This document shows positions 8,993 through 18,456 of a stretch of 64,000 nucleotides of DNA, piece by piece. The DNA comes from Flavobacteriaceae bacterium PS02334. GTDB lineage: Bacteria; Bacteroidota; Bacteroidia; Flavobacteriales; Flavobacteriaceae. Both the position numbers and the translations under genes were made by a program. The stretch is from positions 21,553 through 85,552 of the forward strand of contig JASCOH010000012.1 in assembly GCA_029959295.1 (NCBI GenBank). The letters run 5' to 3'. The stretch's first letter is position 1. The number at the start of each line of letters is the position of its first letter. The notes beneath the pieces are model-generated. The model ran no database searches and was not told where the DNA came from. It saw only the letters and a list, made by a program, of their open reading frames with translations.

Positions 8993-9556
8993 TTATTTTT
9001 TACTTCTGTCTGCTTTTCTGCTGTTGCCAATTTCTTTAAAAGAACGAATCAATTTGTCCATTTGTGGGGCATATTTATCTTTATTTTTTTTCATGGTCCA
9101 AGTTACAATTTGGTAGAAGCTATCTTCTCCTTCAATGTATGCCATTTTGTAAAAGACATCAATATTGTTCTCCGGAATTGTGCCTGTCATTGAAAACGTC
9201 TTCGCTTTCAACCCGTTGATTTGTATATCTTTTACTGACTCAATCTCGGTGTTTTCCATTGTGCCTTCTATGTCAGCTGTCAAAATATTAAAATATCCTT
9301 GCAAGTCTGGAGTGTATCCTGCGTTCATTAAAATTTCGGAAAGCCCAAACTTTGGCTCATCTACAACGACTACATAAAATTCTCTAAGCAAATTTTGGTA
9401 TTGCAGTGAAGCGTCATCTTGAAGGCCAGTTCCTTTGGAAAGAAATGTGGGAAGTTCAATTGAGTATTTGTGAGCAATTGTAACCGTTTCTACTTCATCA
9501 GAAGAACCGCAAGAAAATATAAAAGCCAGCAGGCAAAGGAAAATTATCTTTTTCAT
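8993..9556 (-). CDS. Lipoprotein of unknown function
   Basis: A 187-residue lipoprotein with signal MKKIIFLCLLAFIFSC (lipobox IFSC). An upstream in-frame start at 9574 would add six residues before the signal peptide and is less likely. The body shows YSIELPTFLSKGTGLQDDAS and a later segment on cofactor-free beta structure (VFYKMAYIEGEDSFYQIVTW), reminiscent of PsbP/DUF1795-type domains that bind small ligands, but this assignment is only a resemblance. Periplasmic or outer-membrane by inference. Confidence 0.75.
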   Translation of the reverse strand: MKKIIFLCLLAFIFSCGSSDEVETVTIAHKYSIELPTFLSKGTGLQDDASLQYQNLLREFYVVVVDEPKFGLSEILMNAGYTPDLQGYFNILTADIEGTMENTEIESVKDIQINGLKAKTFSMTGTIPENNIDVFYKMAYIEGEDSFYQIVTWTMKKNKDKYAPQMDKLIRSFKEIGNSRKADRSKK

Positions 9557-9769
9557 AGGATCTATTTGATGCAATATATAAAATTTGGCAATATTATCTT
9601 CTATAAAGTTTTCTGTTGGAAATAATAGTCAGATGAGTTTGGAGTTGTTTTTTTTAATTTTTTTTATAAAAAAGACATTTTATCGACTTTAATTGCGCTT
9701 CGTCGAATAAATTTAAAGCGTTTGTGAAATATGTTTACTTTAACCGGAGAATAGTAAATATTTTAGTAT

Positions 9770-12700
9770 ATGCTAGTAAACGATATCGATCCCATAAGAA
9801 AAAAAATAGTTGTAAAGATCCACAACTATGACAAGCACATCAACTTCAGTGCTTTGAAAATCAGACAGCAACTGCTTTCGCATGCCGAATTTGAATTTTT
9901 TTGGCGCATTTCAGACAAGATAACTACAGAGCCACTGGAAGATTTCGAATCTTTCAAGAAATTCTTTGGGGCAGAGGTTATGTTTTCCTTTTTCAATTTC
10001 TTGACCCAAAAGGAAATGCTCTTTAAAGGACTTATCGACAGCATGGAAATCAGGAACCAAGACGGGGCGAGTGCGGGTTTTTTGGTCAAGGGGCACAGTC
10101 ACACGATTGTGATGGAAGATTTGAAATATAGTCGTATGCATCTGGGGAGAACGTTGCAGGAAATTGTAGCCGAAAGCCTTAAAGGGCAGGCCGTGGGCAT
10201 GTGGGAAATTGAAGATATTGCGCCAGCCAATAACCAAATAATTGCGTCAAGCCTGCAAAGCAATGAGCACGGCTGGAAATATATCTGCCGACTGGCGAAA
10301 AATTATGGCGAGTGGCTTTACTGGGACGGGACGAGGCTGCAGTTTGGAAGGCTTAAGGATTCAAAAATGGTGCTGGTGAATGGCATTCATTTGAAAAGTT
10401 TTGGGATGGGAAGCCGGCTTGTGAGCAACAAATCTTCCTATTCAGGGTATGATTATGAGGCTGGCGCTTTGATCGAAGGGCAATTAGAAAAGACGGATGA
10501 TAATTTCAATGACAGCCTGATGAATACTTCATTGAATGCGCAGAAATTGCAATTTATCAGGAAAATGGATCGGGAAATTCCTTTTCATAGCTATAATTCG
10601 AATGCGCAGCATCAGTCAGATATTGACCAAATGAATAAGCTGGATGTGGCAGGAAAGGCGGCGGCGATGGTGACTTATAGTGTGGAAAGCCATGTTCCGG
10701 TTTATGTCGGGCATATTGTGACGGTAAAAAATAAGGCGGTCGATCATGTGATGATCGTGACAAAATCAGAAATCACGAGTATTGGTGTTGGGAATTTGGT
10801 TTGCAAGTTTGAAGCGATTCCTGCGGACGCTAAGCATCCGCCTTATACAAATTCGGAGAAACATGGAAAGGCGAAGGCACAGCCAGCGGTGGTTTTGGAA
10901 AATAATGATCCAGCAGGAATGGGACGCGTGAGAGTGAAATATTTTTGGGGAAAATCTGATAATGAGAGCGACTGGCTGCGTGTGCAGACGGTGCATGGCG
11001 GAAGCGGAAAGGGTTTTTATTTTATTCCTGAGATTGGCGAGGAAGTTCGGGTTTGTTTTGAGGGCGGTAATCCGGATAGGGGTTTTGTCAGCGGGAGCAA
11101 TTTTAATGGGAAGGAGATCAGCGGGTATTCAGATTCTGGGAATAATGTAAAGGCAATCCATACGCGGAGCGGGACGAAGATTTTATTGAATGACAGTGAA
11201 GGAAGTATTTTTATTGAAGACCCGAGTGGTAATACTTGGCTGATGGACGGAAAGGGGAATATTGGGGTGAATGCGCCGAATGATATCAGCATGAATGCTG
11301 GGAATGATATTGATATTACTGTTGGCAACAACATGACTTTTAATGTTGGTAATAAGGCAATGCTGAATATTATGCAAATGATGCTTGTCAACACGCCTTT
11401 GCTGACGCAGATGGTTTCTGAAATGTTTCATACTCAGGCTGGAAAGGCACTTATCAATTCTGAAAATGAAATCAGAATGGAAAGCCCTGAAATGTATGTG
11501 GCAGGACAAAAGAAACTGTTTCTGCATAGTGACGAGAGTGCAGTAATGAATTCTAAAGGAGTTACTGAAGTAAAGGGCAAATCAGGCAATAAATTAAGTA
11601 ATACACCGACAAAGTATAAGAAAGTGCCTATTTGGATGGATTCAAGATGTGTCATTAAATTTAGACCTAAAGATAATTGGACAGGCGAATTCGGGTTTGA
11701 CTGGATGCGACTTAATGATACAAAGCTTAAGGGAGATGCTTCTTCTAATGTATATAAGACAATTTCTTTAGATTACAACAAGCTAAAAGGCGTTTACCAG
11801 CAAAGAGTCTTTAAAAAGAAATCAGGTACAAAAACAATTATAGTAACTTATTTTATTCCATGGCTATGCTTGTTCCCAAAAGAAGTAACAAAAAATGGTA
11901 AGCAAGTTGCTACAACTTTTGGCAATACTACCGCTAAACTGCATTTGACAATTACGATAGAAAATGAAGAGCCGATTCGAATAGAAATGGACTATGACAA
12001 AACTTTATTCAAATTAGACAAGGATTTATTGACTCCTAAAACCAAAGGCACGCATAGCGTAGAATTGACAATAACATGTCTTAAAGAATTTGATGTTGAC
12101 AAAGATATCAAAGCGGTTTCTGTTTATAAAAACGCAAAAGGCGAAGAAGAAAAAGCACTTGCTGGAAAGATAATGGTTGTAAAAAACAAACAACGCTATC
12201 AGCAAAAGGTTGTTATTGTACAGGTTAGCACAAATTTAGGTAACGGACTAAGAGAAGCTAGGCCAGTAGGAAGGAAGACTATGTTACAAAGATTCTTAAG
12301 ACAAGCATTAGTCGAACCTAATTTTCAAACCCTAACTTTAAACTTAAGCTTAAATAGAAATCCGGTGACTAGAGTAGTAACCAACCTAAGAACTAATTTT
12401 AATAATATTGCCAATGCTACTGGTGGTAATATTCCAAATGGAGCAACTGATGCCATACAGGATTTCCTCAATGCGGAGCTTTATAAAAAATATGGCACAA
12501 GTTATCAAAAAGCATATAAGATATATTTTATTGATGAAGAAGCTGGAGATGGGGGAGGTGGCTTAGGACTATATGGCAGAGCCTATGGAGTTCCTTCAGT
12601 TGCAAGATCTGTCGTAGTATATAGATCAGGATTTAGCGATACTACAATTGCCCACGAAACGTTGCATGCAATGGGCCTTTCCCATCCTTTTCATGGAGGC

Positions 12701-12838
12701 ACCCATATGTTTTCAAGAAGTACTACTGATAATATAATGGATTATTCAGATATTGAGGCAAGTCCTGCCATACCAGTAGTACAAACGTGGAAATGGCAAT
12801 GGCCAGTTATCTATCCAAATGTTGAAACTGAAAAATAA
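9770..12838 (+). CDS. VgrG spike protein with C-terminal metzincin-like peptidase (evolved VgrG effector)
   Basis: A 1022-residue protein. Residues ~1-350 look like the gp27-like base of VgrG; ~371-455 is the gp5-type OB fold (QPAVVLENNDPAGMGRVRVK ... IGEEVRVCFEGGNPDRGFVSG); ~460-590 is the gp5 beta-helix (SMNAGNDIDITVGNNMTFNV). From ~605 a different segment begins: a beta-rich linker domain (WMDSRCVIKFRP ... GEFGFDWMRLND) and then a peptidase with HETLHAMGLSH at 962-972 (metzincin HExxHxxGxxH) and a Met-turn NIMDYS around M990. VgrG forms the puncturing tip of contractile injection systems; the C-terminal enzyme is inferred to be a cargo toxin. It is followed after 5 bp by a lipoprotein and then a PAAR-like protein. 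The 5' half is visibly more G-rich than the 3' part. No sheath, tube or baseplate genes are in the window. Confidence 0.9.
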   Translation: MLVNDIDPIRKKIVVKIHNYDKHINFSALKIRQQLLSHAEFEFFWRISDKITTEPLEDFESFKKFFGAEVMFSFFNFLTQKEMLFKGLIDSMEIRNQDGASAGFLVKGHSHTIVMEDLKYSRMHLGRTLQEIVAESLKGQAVGMWEIEDIAPANNQIIASSLQSNEHGWKYICRLAKNYGEWLYWDGTRLQFGRLKDSKMVLVNGIHLKSFGMGSRLVSNKSSYSGYDYEAGALIEGQLEKTDDNFNDSLMNTSLNAQKLQFIRKMDREIPFHSYNSNAQHQSDIDQMNKLDVAGKAAAMVTYSVESHVPVYVGHIVTVKNKAVDHVMIVTKSEITSIGVGNLVCKFEAIPADAKHPPYTNSEKHGKAKAQPAVVLENNDPAGMGRVRVKYFWGKSDNESDWLRVQTVHGGSGKGFYFIPEIGEEVRVCFEGGNPDRGFVSGSNFNGKEISGYSDSGNNVKAIHTRSGTKILLNDSEGSIFIEDPSGNTWLMDGKGNIGVNAPNDISMNAGNDIDITVGNNMTFNVGNKAMLNIMQMMLVNTPLLTQMVSEMFHTQAGKALINSENEIRMESPEMYVAGQKKLFLHSDESAVMNSKGVTEVKGKSGNKLSNTPTKYKKVPIWMDSRCVIKFRPKDNWTGEFGFDWMRLNDTKLKGDASSNVYKTISLDYNKLKGVYQQRVFKKKSGTKTIIVTYFIPWLCLFPKEVTKNGKQVATTFGNTTAKLHLTITIENEEPIRIEMDYDKTLFKLDKDLLTPKTKGTHSVELTITCLKEFDVDKDIKAVSVYKNAKGEEEKALAGKIMVVKNKQRYQQKVVIVQVSTNLGNGLREARPVGRKTMLQRFLRQALVEPNFQTLTLNLSLNRNPVTRVVTNLRTNFNNIANATGGNIPNGATDAIQDFLNAELYKKYGTSYQKAYKIYFIDEEAGDGGGGLGLYGRAYGVPSVARSVVVYRSGFSDTTIAHETLHAMGLSHPFHGGTHMFSRSTTDNIMDYSDIEASPAIPVVQTWKWQWPVIYPNVETEK

Positions 12839-12843
12839 AATTT

Positions 12844-13677
12844 ATGAAGAAAATAGTAATTACATTTATGATTCTAACTTTATTTAGTTGTCATTCACAA
12901 CAAAAAGATAATGGAAGATTTATTACGAAACAAAAAAATGTTAGCCATTTGTATAATCAATTAAATAACAAGGATATGGAAAAGTTTGATATAAAAGCAT
13001 TTAATAAAAACATGAAATATGACGATGCAGGAGAACCTACATACAACAATTCATATACTTTATCAGATGGAAAAATTATTGATGAATTTATATTAGATGA
13101 TGGTTATGGGCGCTTTATAATCTCAAGTAATTCATTATTTAAAGCTTATATGGAGTATGATGAAAATGGAATAATAAAATTAAAAGGACAATATTTTAAA
13201 AATGGAGATTTTAGATTAGGAATATGGCATGAGTATGATCAAACTGGCAAAACAATAAATACAATAGATTATGATAAACCGTTCGTTTATACTTTTGAAG
13301 ATATAGCAAACTATTGTGAAAAGAATAATATACCTTTTAGTGATATAGTTTTAAGAAATTTTAATGATGAAAAAACCAAAGAATGCTATTGGGAAATCCA
13401 GTATGACGGTACTTATGAAAACAAAACAGGGCAAATAACTATAAGGATTGATGGAAAAACAGGAGAAATAATTTTTGTAAAAAGGCTGAGTGGTTTTACT
13501 TCATTGCCTGATGGAACTGGCAAAATAGGAGTTTATGAAACACTTTACGAGAATTCACAGGAAAACAAAAACCATGTGATTTACAAAAACTACCAAGGGA
13601 AAGACTACACCCAAGAAGAATGGAAAGCCTTTGAACAAAAAATGTGGGAAGAACATCAGAAGAAAAATAGAAAATAA
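12844..13677 (+). CDS. Lipoprotein, candidate immunity protein for the VgrG-linked peptidase
   Basis: A 277-residue lipoprotein (MKKIVITFMILTLFSC, lipobox LFSC) starting 5 bp after the VgrG stop and ending directly against the PAAR-like start. The middle holds MORN/YwqK-like strands (MEYDENGIIKLKGQYFKNGD) and the C-terminal half an antitoxin-like beta domain (GQITIRIDGKTGEIIFVKR). Its placement between an effector and its spike cap is the usual place for the immunity gene; a periplasm-facing lipoprotein suggests that the toxin acts in the periplasm. This role is inferred from context only; codon use is as AT-rich as the VgrG 3' end, unlike the VgrG 5' half. Confidence 0.7.
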   Translation: MKKIVITFMILTLFSCHSQQKDNGRFITKQKNVSHLYNQLNNKDMEKFDIKAFNKNMKYDDAGEPTYNNSYTLSDGKIIDEFILDDGYGRFIISSNSLFKAYMEYDENGIIKLKGQYFKNGDFRLGIWHEYDQTGKTINTIDYDKPFVYTFEDIANYCEKNNIPFSDIVLRNFNDEKTKECYWEIQYDGTYENKTGQITIRIDGKTGEIIFVKRLSGFTSLPDGTGKIGVYETLYENSQENKNHVIYKNYQGKDYTQEEWKAFEQKMWEEHQKKNRK

Positions 13678-14028
13678 ATGCCACACAAAATCACACAAGC
13701 AAAACTCACCTGCAATCAAGGCACAAAACCAAGCGACTTAAAAGTTACCTCGCAAAATTTTGCCACTATTGACAGCAAAGCGATTGCCACAGAAAAAGAC
13801 AAAAAAGCCAATGAAAACATTATGCCTTTTGGGCAGTGCAAATTAAAACCTTCTTCGTCGGGTTATCTTCCCTGTGTTCCCGTTCCTGTAATTTGGCAGG
13901 AAACTGCAAAACTTGATGAGATTAACGGATATAAGATTTTGCTTGACACTTCCACCTGCCAATGTTCAGTAGGCGGTAAAATTTCTGTGGAAGATAAAGG
14001 ATATAGTGAAAAACATGAGATTGAATAA
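13678..14028 (+). CDS. DUF4280-type PAAR-like spike-cap protein
   Basis: A 116-residue protein starting with MPHKITQAKLTCNQG, followed by MPFGQCK and a PCVPVPVIWQ segment and ending with a Cys-containing CQCSVGGKISV strand. These features fit the DUF4280 PAAR-like family, a small beta protein that sharpens the VgrG tip and binds zinc through Cys residues. The start codon directly follows the TAA of the preceding gene, so translation is probably coupled. It completes a VgrG-effector / lipoprotein / cap module. Confidence 0.85.
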   Translation: MPHKITQAKLTCNQGTKPSDLKVTSQNFATIDSKAIATEKDKKANENIMPFGQCKLKPSSSGYLPCVPVPVIWQETAKLDEINGYKILLDTSTCQCSVGGKISVEDKGYSEKHEIE

Positions 14029-14032
14029 ATTA

Positions 14033-14068
14033 AAAATCCCAATTGAACTAAATCAATCGGGATTTTTT
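14033..14068 (+). terminator. Terminator of the VgrG module
   Basis: Fourteen-base arms (AAAATCCCAATTGA / TCAATCGGGATTTT) with one mismatch and a 6-nt loop, followed by T residues, start 5 bp after the PAAR-like stop. The mirror-image T-poor side could weakly serve the converging efflux operon. Confidence 0.88.
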
Positions 14069-14097
14069 ACTAAAAACTATTATTAATTATTCTGCTA

Positions 14098-17000
14098 CTA
14101 AACTTCATGTTTTGGATTAAAACCGTCTTCGCTTAATTCTTTGTGCTCATAATCAGCAACCATTTCAGCTTCGTAATCTGTTTTTTCTCCCTTAGAGAAT
14201 TTGTTTACGATTTTTTCCATGATTTCATAGATTACCGGAACTACGATCAAGGTCAAGAACAATGAGGAAATCAATCCACCGATGATTACCCACGCCAAAC
14301 CGTTTTTCCACTCCGCTCCAGCTCCAGAAGCCAATGCAATCGGGAACATACCAAAAACCATCGCAATTGTGGTCATCAAAATCGGACGAAGCCTTGCGTG
14401 ATTCGCTTGAATCAAGGCTGTTCTTACAGATTCACCAGCTTTACGTCTTTGGTTCGTATAATCCACAAGCATGATCGCGTTTTTACAAACCAGACCGATA
14501 AGCATGATAATACCTAAAATGGTAAAGATGTTCAAGGTATTATTGGTCAAAGCCAAGGCCAGCATCGCTCCGATGAACGAAAGCGGAATCGCAAACAATA
14601 CTACGAATGGGTGAATGAAACTGTCATACAAGGAAACCATTACAAGATATACCAAGATGATTGCCGCTAATAATGCAACTCCCAATGTTCCGAAACCTTC
14701 ACTTTGGTTTTCTTGGTCACCTCCCCAGATGTAATTTACGCCTGTTGGTTTTTCTAACTTATCAATTTTTTCTTGCCACTGTGTCACGATTGTTCCAGAA
14801 GCGACACCCACGTTTTGGCCTTTTACGGTTACCGACGCCGATTTATCTCTTCTTTCTAATTCACTTGGGCCAGAACCTTCTGTTACGGTTGCGAATTGAT
14901 TTAGTTTTATTTGCTGTCCGGCAGTATTGATGAAAATCAAATTGCTTACATCGGTAATGCTTTTTCTGTCAAAAGCATTGTATTTGATATTGATGTCATA
15001 TTCATATTCACCAGCTCTAAATCTTCCGTCAGTATTACCGCTGAAAGCCGTTTGCATTGTCATACCCACAGTTTGAAGGCTTAGACCAAGAGCGGCCATT
15101 TTATCACGATCCACTTTTACGTTTACTTCTGGATTTCCGTCTTCTACAGACAATTCAATCTCTGTGGCTCCAGGAATCGTACGCAATTCTTTTTCAGCTG
15201 CTATCGCAAATTTCATGGCGCTTTCCACATTCGGACCCGTAACAATAAGCCCTAAAGTCGCATCTTCCGCAGTTCCTAAAATACCAACCGGAACCGTTTT
15301 TACTTTTGCTCCGACTAATATTTTTTCTAGCTTGCGCTTTGTTTTTGCTGCGTAGACATTCGCAGGTTCATTACGTTTGTCTAATTCTACCATTTTTACG
15401 TCGATCTCTGACTTGTAAGCTGTTGCTTGAGAAGCACCAAGACCTTCACTGGTTTGACCAACCGTTGTAATTTGGCTGTGAACAAATTCTTCTTTGCTTA
15501 AAAAATCCTCTGCTTTTTGCGTCATGAAATTGGTTTGTTCCAAAGAAGCATCTTTTGGCATTTCTATCTGAACCAAGAACTCACCACTGTCAGATGCTGC
15601 GAAGAATTCTCCACCAATAAAACCGCCTCCCATTAACCCGATTGTCGAACCAAAAAATAGTACTAAAACAACTATGATTGTTTTAATATAATGGTCTAAA
15701 CACCAAGTCAATAAATTGGATACCCAGTTGATGAAACGAGTCAGGTAACTTTCAAAACCAAGGATGATTCTTCCGAAAAGATTTTTTCCTGTAATGTGCT
15801 CTAATTTTCCATAACGAGAAGAAAGCCAAGGAATAATCGTGAATGACGCCACCAAAGACAACAAAGTTGAGATGATAACTGTCACACAGAATTGCGTGAT
15901 AATGTTAGAAACCAAACCTGTACTCATTGCGATTGGTAAAAATACCACTACGATTACCAAGGTGATTGATACAACCGTTCCGCCGATTTCAGCAGTTCCG
16001 TCATAAGCGGCACGAACTCGGTTTTTACCCATTTCCATGTGCCTGTAAATATTTTCAAGAACCACAATCGCATCATCCACAAGGATACCTACCACAAGTG
16101 ATAATCCTAATAAACTCATCAAGTTTAAGGTATATCCTAATAAGTAAATTCCAATAAAAGTGGCAATCAACGATGCTGGAATTGAAACCATTACGATCAG
16201 CGAGTTTCTAATACTATGCAAGAAAAATAACATTACAAAGGCAACCAAAACTACGGCGATAAGCAAATCGTGTACAACAGAATCAGCCGCTTCCAATGTG
16301 AAAATTGTACTGTCTTTTGCGATTTCAAGTTTCAGTCCGTTTGCTTTATAATCGGTTTCAAGTTTGGCAATTGTTTTTACCAATTCTTCACTTACTGCTA
16401 CCGCATTTGCATCAGATTGCTTAATTACTTGTAAAATAATTGCACTTTTTTGATCAACACGAGCAACTTTTTCCGTAATTTTTTGAGTATCCTGAACATC
16501 GGCAATATCGCCTAAACGCACTTGGATTCCGTTTTTTGAAGAAACAATCAAGTTTCTTAATTCTTCCACATTTTTATATTTTCCAGCCAGACGGATCAAT
16601 ATTTTTTGCTCACGCGTTTGAATATTTCCTGTCGGGAAATCTAGATTTGAAGACAAGATATTTTGCTGTACATCCGGAATAGAAAGGTTGTAGCCTTGCA
16701 TTTTCACGGCGTCAAGATTCACTTGGATTTCTCTTTCTTCTCCACCAATAATATTTACCTGCGCCACACCTTGCACTCGCGAAAGAATCGGAGCCAATTT
16801 TTTGTCGATCAAGTCATAGAATTGAACTTCGTCCATTTTTCCGTTGGCACCAATCGTCATAATCGGCAAATCGCTCAGGGAGAATTTGGTCAATGAAGGC
16901 GTTTCTGCATCGTCTGGCAAGTCGCTGATGATGGCATTTATCTTTCTTTGTGCATCATTCATCGAAATATTTACATCGGCCGTCGAAGTCAATGTGATAG

Positions 17001-17274
17001 AAACAGTCGACAAACTTTCGTAAGATTTCGAATCGATCTTTTTAATATTTTCTAAGGAAGCAATCGCATCTTCAATTTTTTTGGTTACCGTGTTTTCAAC
17101 CTCACTCGGCGAAGCACCAGGATAAGTCGTGGCAATTGTGATTACGTTTGTCTCGAATTTCGGAATCAATTCGTAGCCCAAATTGCTATAACTGAACAGT
17201 CCGCCAAGAGTCAGAATTGTAAACAATACAATTACCAGCGAAGGACGTTTTATGGATATTTCTGCTAATTTCAT
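14098..17274 (-). CDS. RND efflux pump inner-membrane permease (AcrB/MexB-like)
   Basis: A 1058-residue proton-driven drug exporter of the HAE1 type. It starts MKLAEISIKRPSLVIVLFTI (first transmembrane helix) and contains two periplasmic porter loops and two clusters of membrane helices, including GILVDDAIVVLENIYRHME (TM4, paired Asp of the proton relay) and the second-half counterpart with GLVCKNAIMLVDYTNQRRK. It would form the trimeric pump of a tripartite complex with the adaptor and TolC-like proteins encoded upstream. It is the last gene of the operon and is separated from the adaptor by 110 bp holding a long hairpin. Confidence 0.95.
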   Translation of the reverse strand: MKLAEISIKRPSLVIVLFTILTLGGLFSYSNLGYELIPKFETNVITIATTYPGASPSEVENTVTKKIEDAIASLENIKKIDSKSYESLSTVSITLTSTADVNISMNDAQRKINAIISDLPDDAETPSLTKFSLSDLPIMTIGANGKMDEVQFYDLIDKKLAPILSRVQGVAQVNIIGGEEREIQVNLDAVKMQGYNLSIPDVQQNILSSNLDFPTGNIQTREQKILIRLAGKYKNVEELRNLIVSSKNGIQVRLGDIADVQDTQKITEKVARVDQKSAIILQVIKQSDANAVAVSEELVKTIAKLETDYKANGLKLEIAKDSTIFTLEAADSVVHDLLIAVVLVAFVMLFFLHSIRNSLIVMVSIPASLIATFIGIYLLGYTLNLMSLLGLSLVVGILVDDAIVVLENIYRHMEMGKNRVRAAYDGTAEIGGTVVSITLVIVVVFLPIAMSTGLVSNIITQFCVTVIISTLLSLVASFTIIPWLSSRYGKLEHITGKNLFGRIILGFESYLTRFINWVSNLLTWCLDHYIKTIIVVLVLFFGSTIGLMGGGFIGGEFFAASDSGEFLVQIEMPKDASLEQTNFMTQKAEDFLSKEEFVHSQITTVGQTSEGLGASQATAYKSEIDVKMVELDKRNEPANVYAAKTKRKLEKILVGAKVKTVPVGILGTAEDATLGLIVTGPNVESAMKFAIAAEKELRTIPGATEIELSVEDGNPEVNVKVDRDKMAALGLSLQTVGMTMQTAFSGNTDGRFRAGEYEYDINIKYNAFDRKSITDVSNLIFINTAGQQIKLNQFATVTEGSGPSELERRDKSASVTVKGQNVGVASGTIVTQWQEKIDKLEKPTGVNYIWGGDQENQSEGFGTLGVALLAAIILVYLVMVSLYDSFIHPFVVLFAIPLSFIGAMLALALTNNTLNIFTILGIIMLIGLVCKNAIMLVDYTNQRRKAGESVRTALIQANHARLRPILMTTIAMVFGMFPIALASGAGAEWKNGLAWVIIGGLISSLFLTLIVVPVIYEIMEKIVNKFSKGEKTDYEAEMVADYEHKELSEDGFNPKHEV

Positions 17275-17297
17275 TTTTTTTATTTTAGTTGTTAGCC

Positions 17298-17375
17298 ATT
17301 AGGCAAAAGGCAATAGTAAAAACTAAATGCTTTTTATATAATAGTTAAATTTTTCGCTATTGGCTTTTGCCTAAT
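17298..17375. repeat. Long inverted repeat between adaptor and permease genes
   Basis: Arms at 17298-17316 and 17357-17375 (19 nt each, one mismatch; left ATTAGGCAAAAGGCAATAG) around a 40-nt AT-rich loop. It lies inside the transcription unit between two genes whose products work in fixed ratio, so it may act as an intercistronic stabiliser or partial attenuator, or it may be a dispersed palindromic repeat that landed there. Confidence 0.8.
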
Positions 17376-17384
17376 TTCTCTTGC

Positions 17385-18449
17385 CTATTTAATAATTTCC
17401 ACTTTGCTTCCGTCCTGCAAATTGATTTGTCCAGTCACAATTACTTGTTGTCCGTCAGTTAGTCCTTCTAAAATTTCCACTTTGTCGCCGATAATTCTTC
17501 CTGCGGTTACTTTTTTCAATCTAGCAGTTCCGTTTTCTACGATGAAAATTTGATTGCTGCTCACACTTCCTACGAAAGCATTTCTAGGCACAATCTTAAG
17601 GGAGCTTTTTTGTTGTTTCGAAGCAAATTCAGCAGTTCCATACATACCTGCTTTCAAATCGTTTGAAGCATTGTTTGCGATTTCAATTTCCACCGGAAAG
17701 TTCAAGCTTTCGTCTGCTTTTGAAGCGATAAATGTAATTTTTCCAGAGAATTCCTTATCAGGATAAACGCTCGCTTTGATTTTTGTAACATCGCCAACTT
17801 TCAGGCTTGCAACTTGGCTTTCATTAACCGTAACATTCAATTTCAACTTAGAAACATTTACGATATCAAACAATTCTGTAGCCGGCATTCCTGCTAAGAT
17901 AGAACCTGGCTCGATGTATTTTTTATTGATAAATCCGCTGATCGGAGCTTTGATTCTTGTGTCGCCAACATTGATATTTGCTTGCGTCAATTGCGTTTTA
18001 GCATTTACCATTGCCAATCTTGCTTGGTCTAATTGCTGTTTTGTAACACCGCCAGTTTTAAAAGCATTTTCATATCGGTTGTAATCTGTGACTGCATTCT
18101 GGTAAGTCGCATTTGCATTTGAAGCTTCCACATTCACAACATCGCTTCTTACTATGGCAAGAACTTGGCCTACTTTTACATAATCACCTTCTTTTGCAAG
18201 GACTTTGATTACTTTTCCTGATTTTTCAGCAGAAAATTTTAATTCTTGAATCGGCTGAAAATTACCATTTGAAACGAAATCCAAAGAAACATCTTGTGTT
18301 TTAACCGTATCAATTTTTACAGAAACCGTAGCGTTTTTCTCAGCAACAATCGCTGTTTTCTCTTCGTTTTCTTTCTTATTGTTCATTAAAATAAAAGCAA
18401 TCAATCCGAAGACCGCGATTCCTATTACTATATAAAGTAGTTTTTTCAT
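17385..18449 (-). CDS. RND efflux periplasmic adaptor (membrane fusion protein)
   Basis: A 354-residue HlyD/AcrA-type adaptor. An N-terminal membrane anchor (MKKLLYIVIGIAVFGLIAFI) is followed by a lipoyl/barrel-sandwich half (KEGDYVKVGQVLAIVRS), an alpha-helical hairpin (~110-160), the second lipoyl half (DTRIKAPISGFINKKYIEPG) and beta-barrel and membrane-proximal domains (to ILEGLTDGQQVIVTGQINLQ). It bridges the inner-membrane pump and the outer-membrane channel. It begins 7 bp after the TolC-like gene ends. Confidence 0.95.
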   Translation of the reverse strand: MKKLLYIVIGIAVFGLIAFILMNNKKENEEKTAIVAEKNATVSVKIDTVKTQDVSLDFVSNGNFQPIQELKFSAEKSGKVIKVLAKEGDYVKVGQVLAIVRSDVVNVEASNANATYQNAVTDYNRYENAFKTGGVTKQQLDQARLAMVNAKTQLTQANINVGDTRIKAPISGFINKKYIEPGSILAGMPATELFDIVNVSKLKLNVTVNESQVASLKVGDVTKIKASVYPDKEFSGKITFIASKADESLNFPVEIEIANNASNDLKAGMYGTAEFASKQQKSSLKIVPRNAFVGSVSSNQIFIVENGTARLKKVTAGRIIGDKVEILEGLTDGQQVIVTGQINLQDGSKVEIIK

Positions 18450-18456
18450 TGTATGA

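Noticed and set aside
10557-11655. Several minus-strand ORFs of 68-125 codons inside vgrG
   Set aside because: They are shadows of the vgrG coding strand, and their predicted proteins lack motifs.
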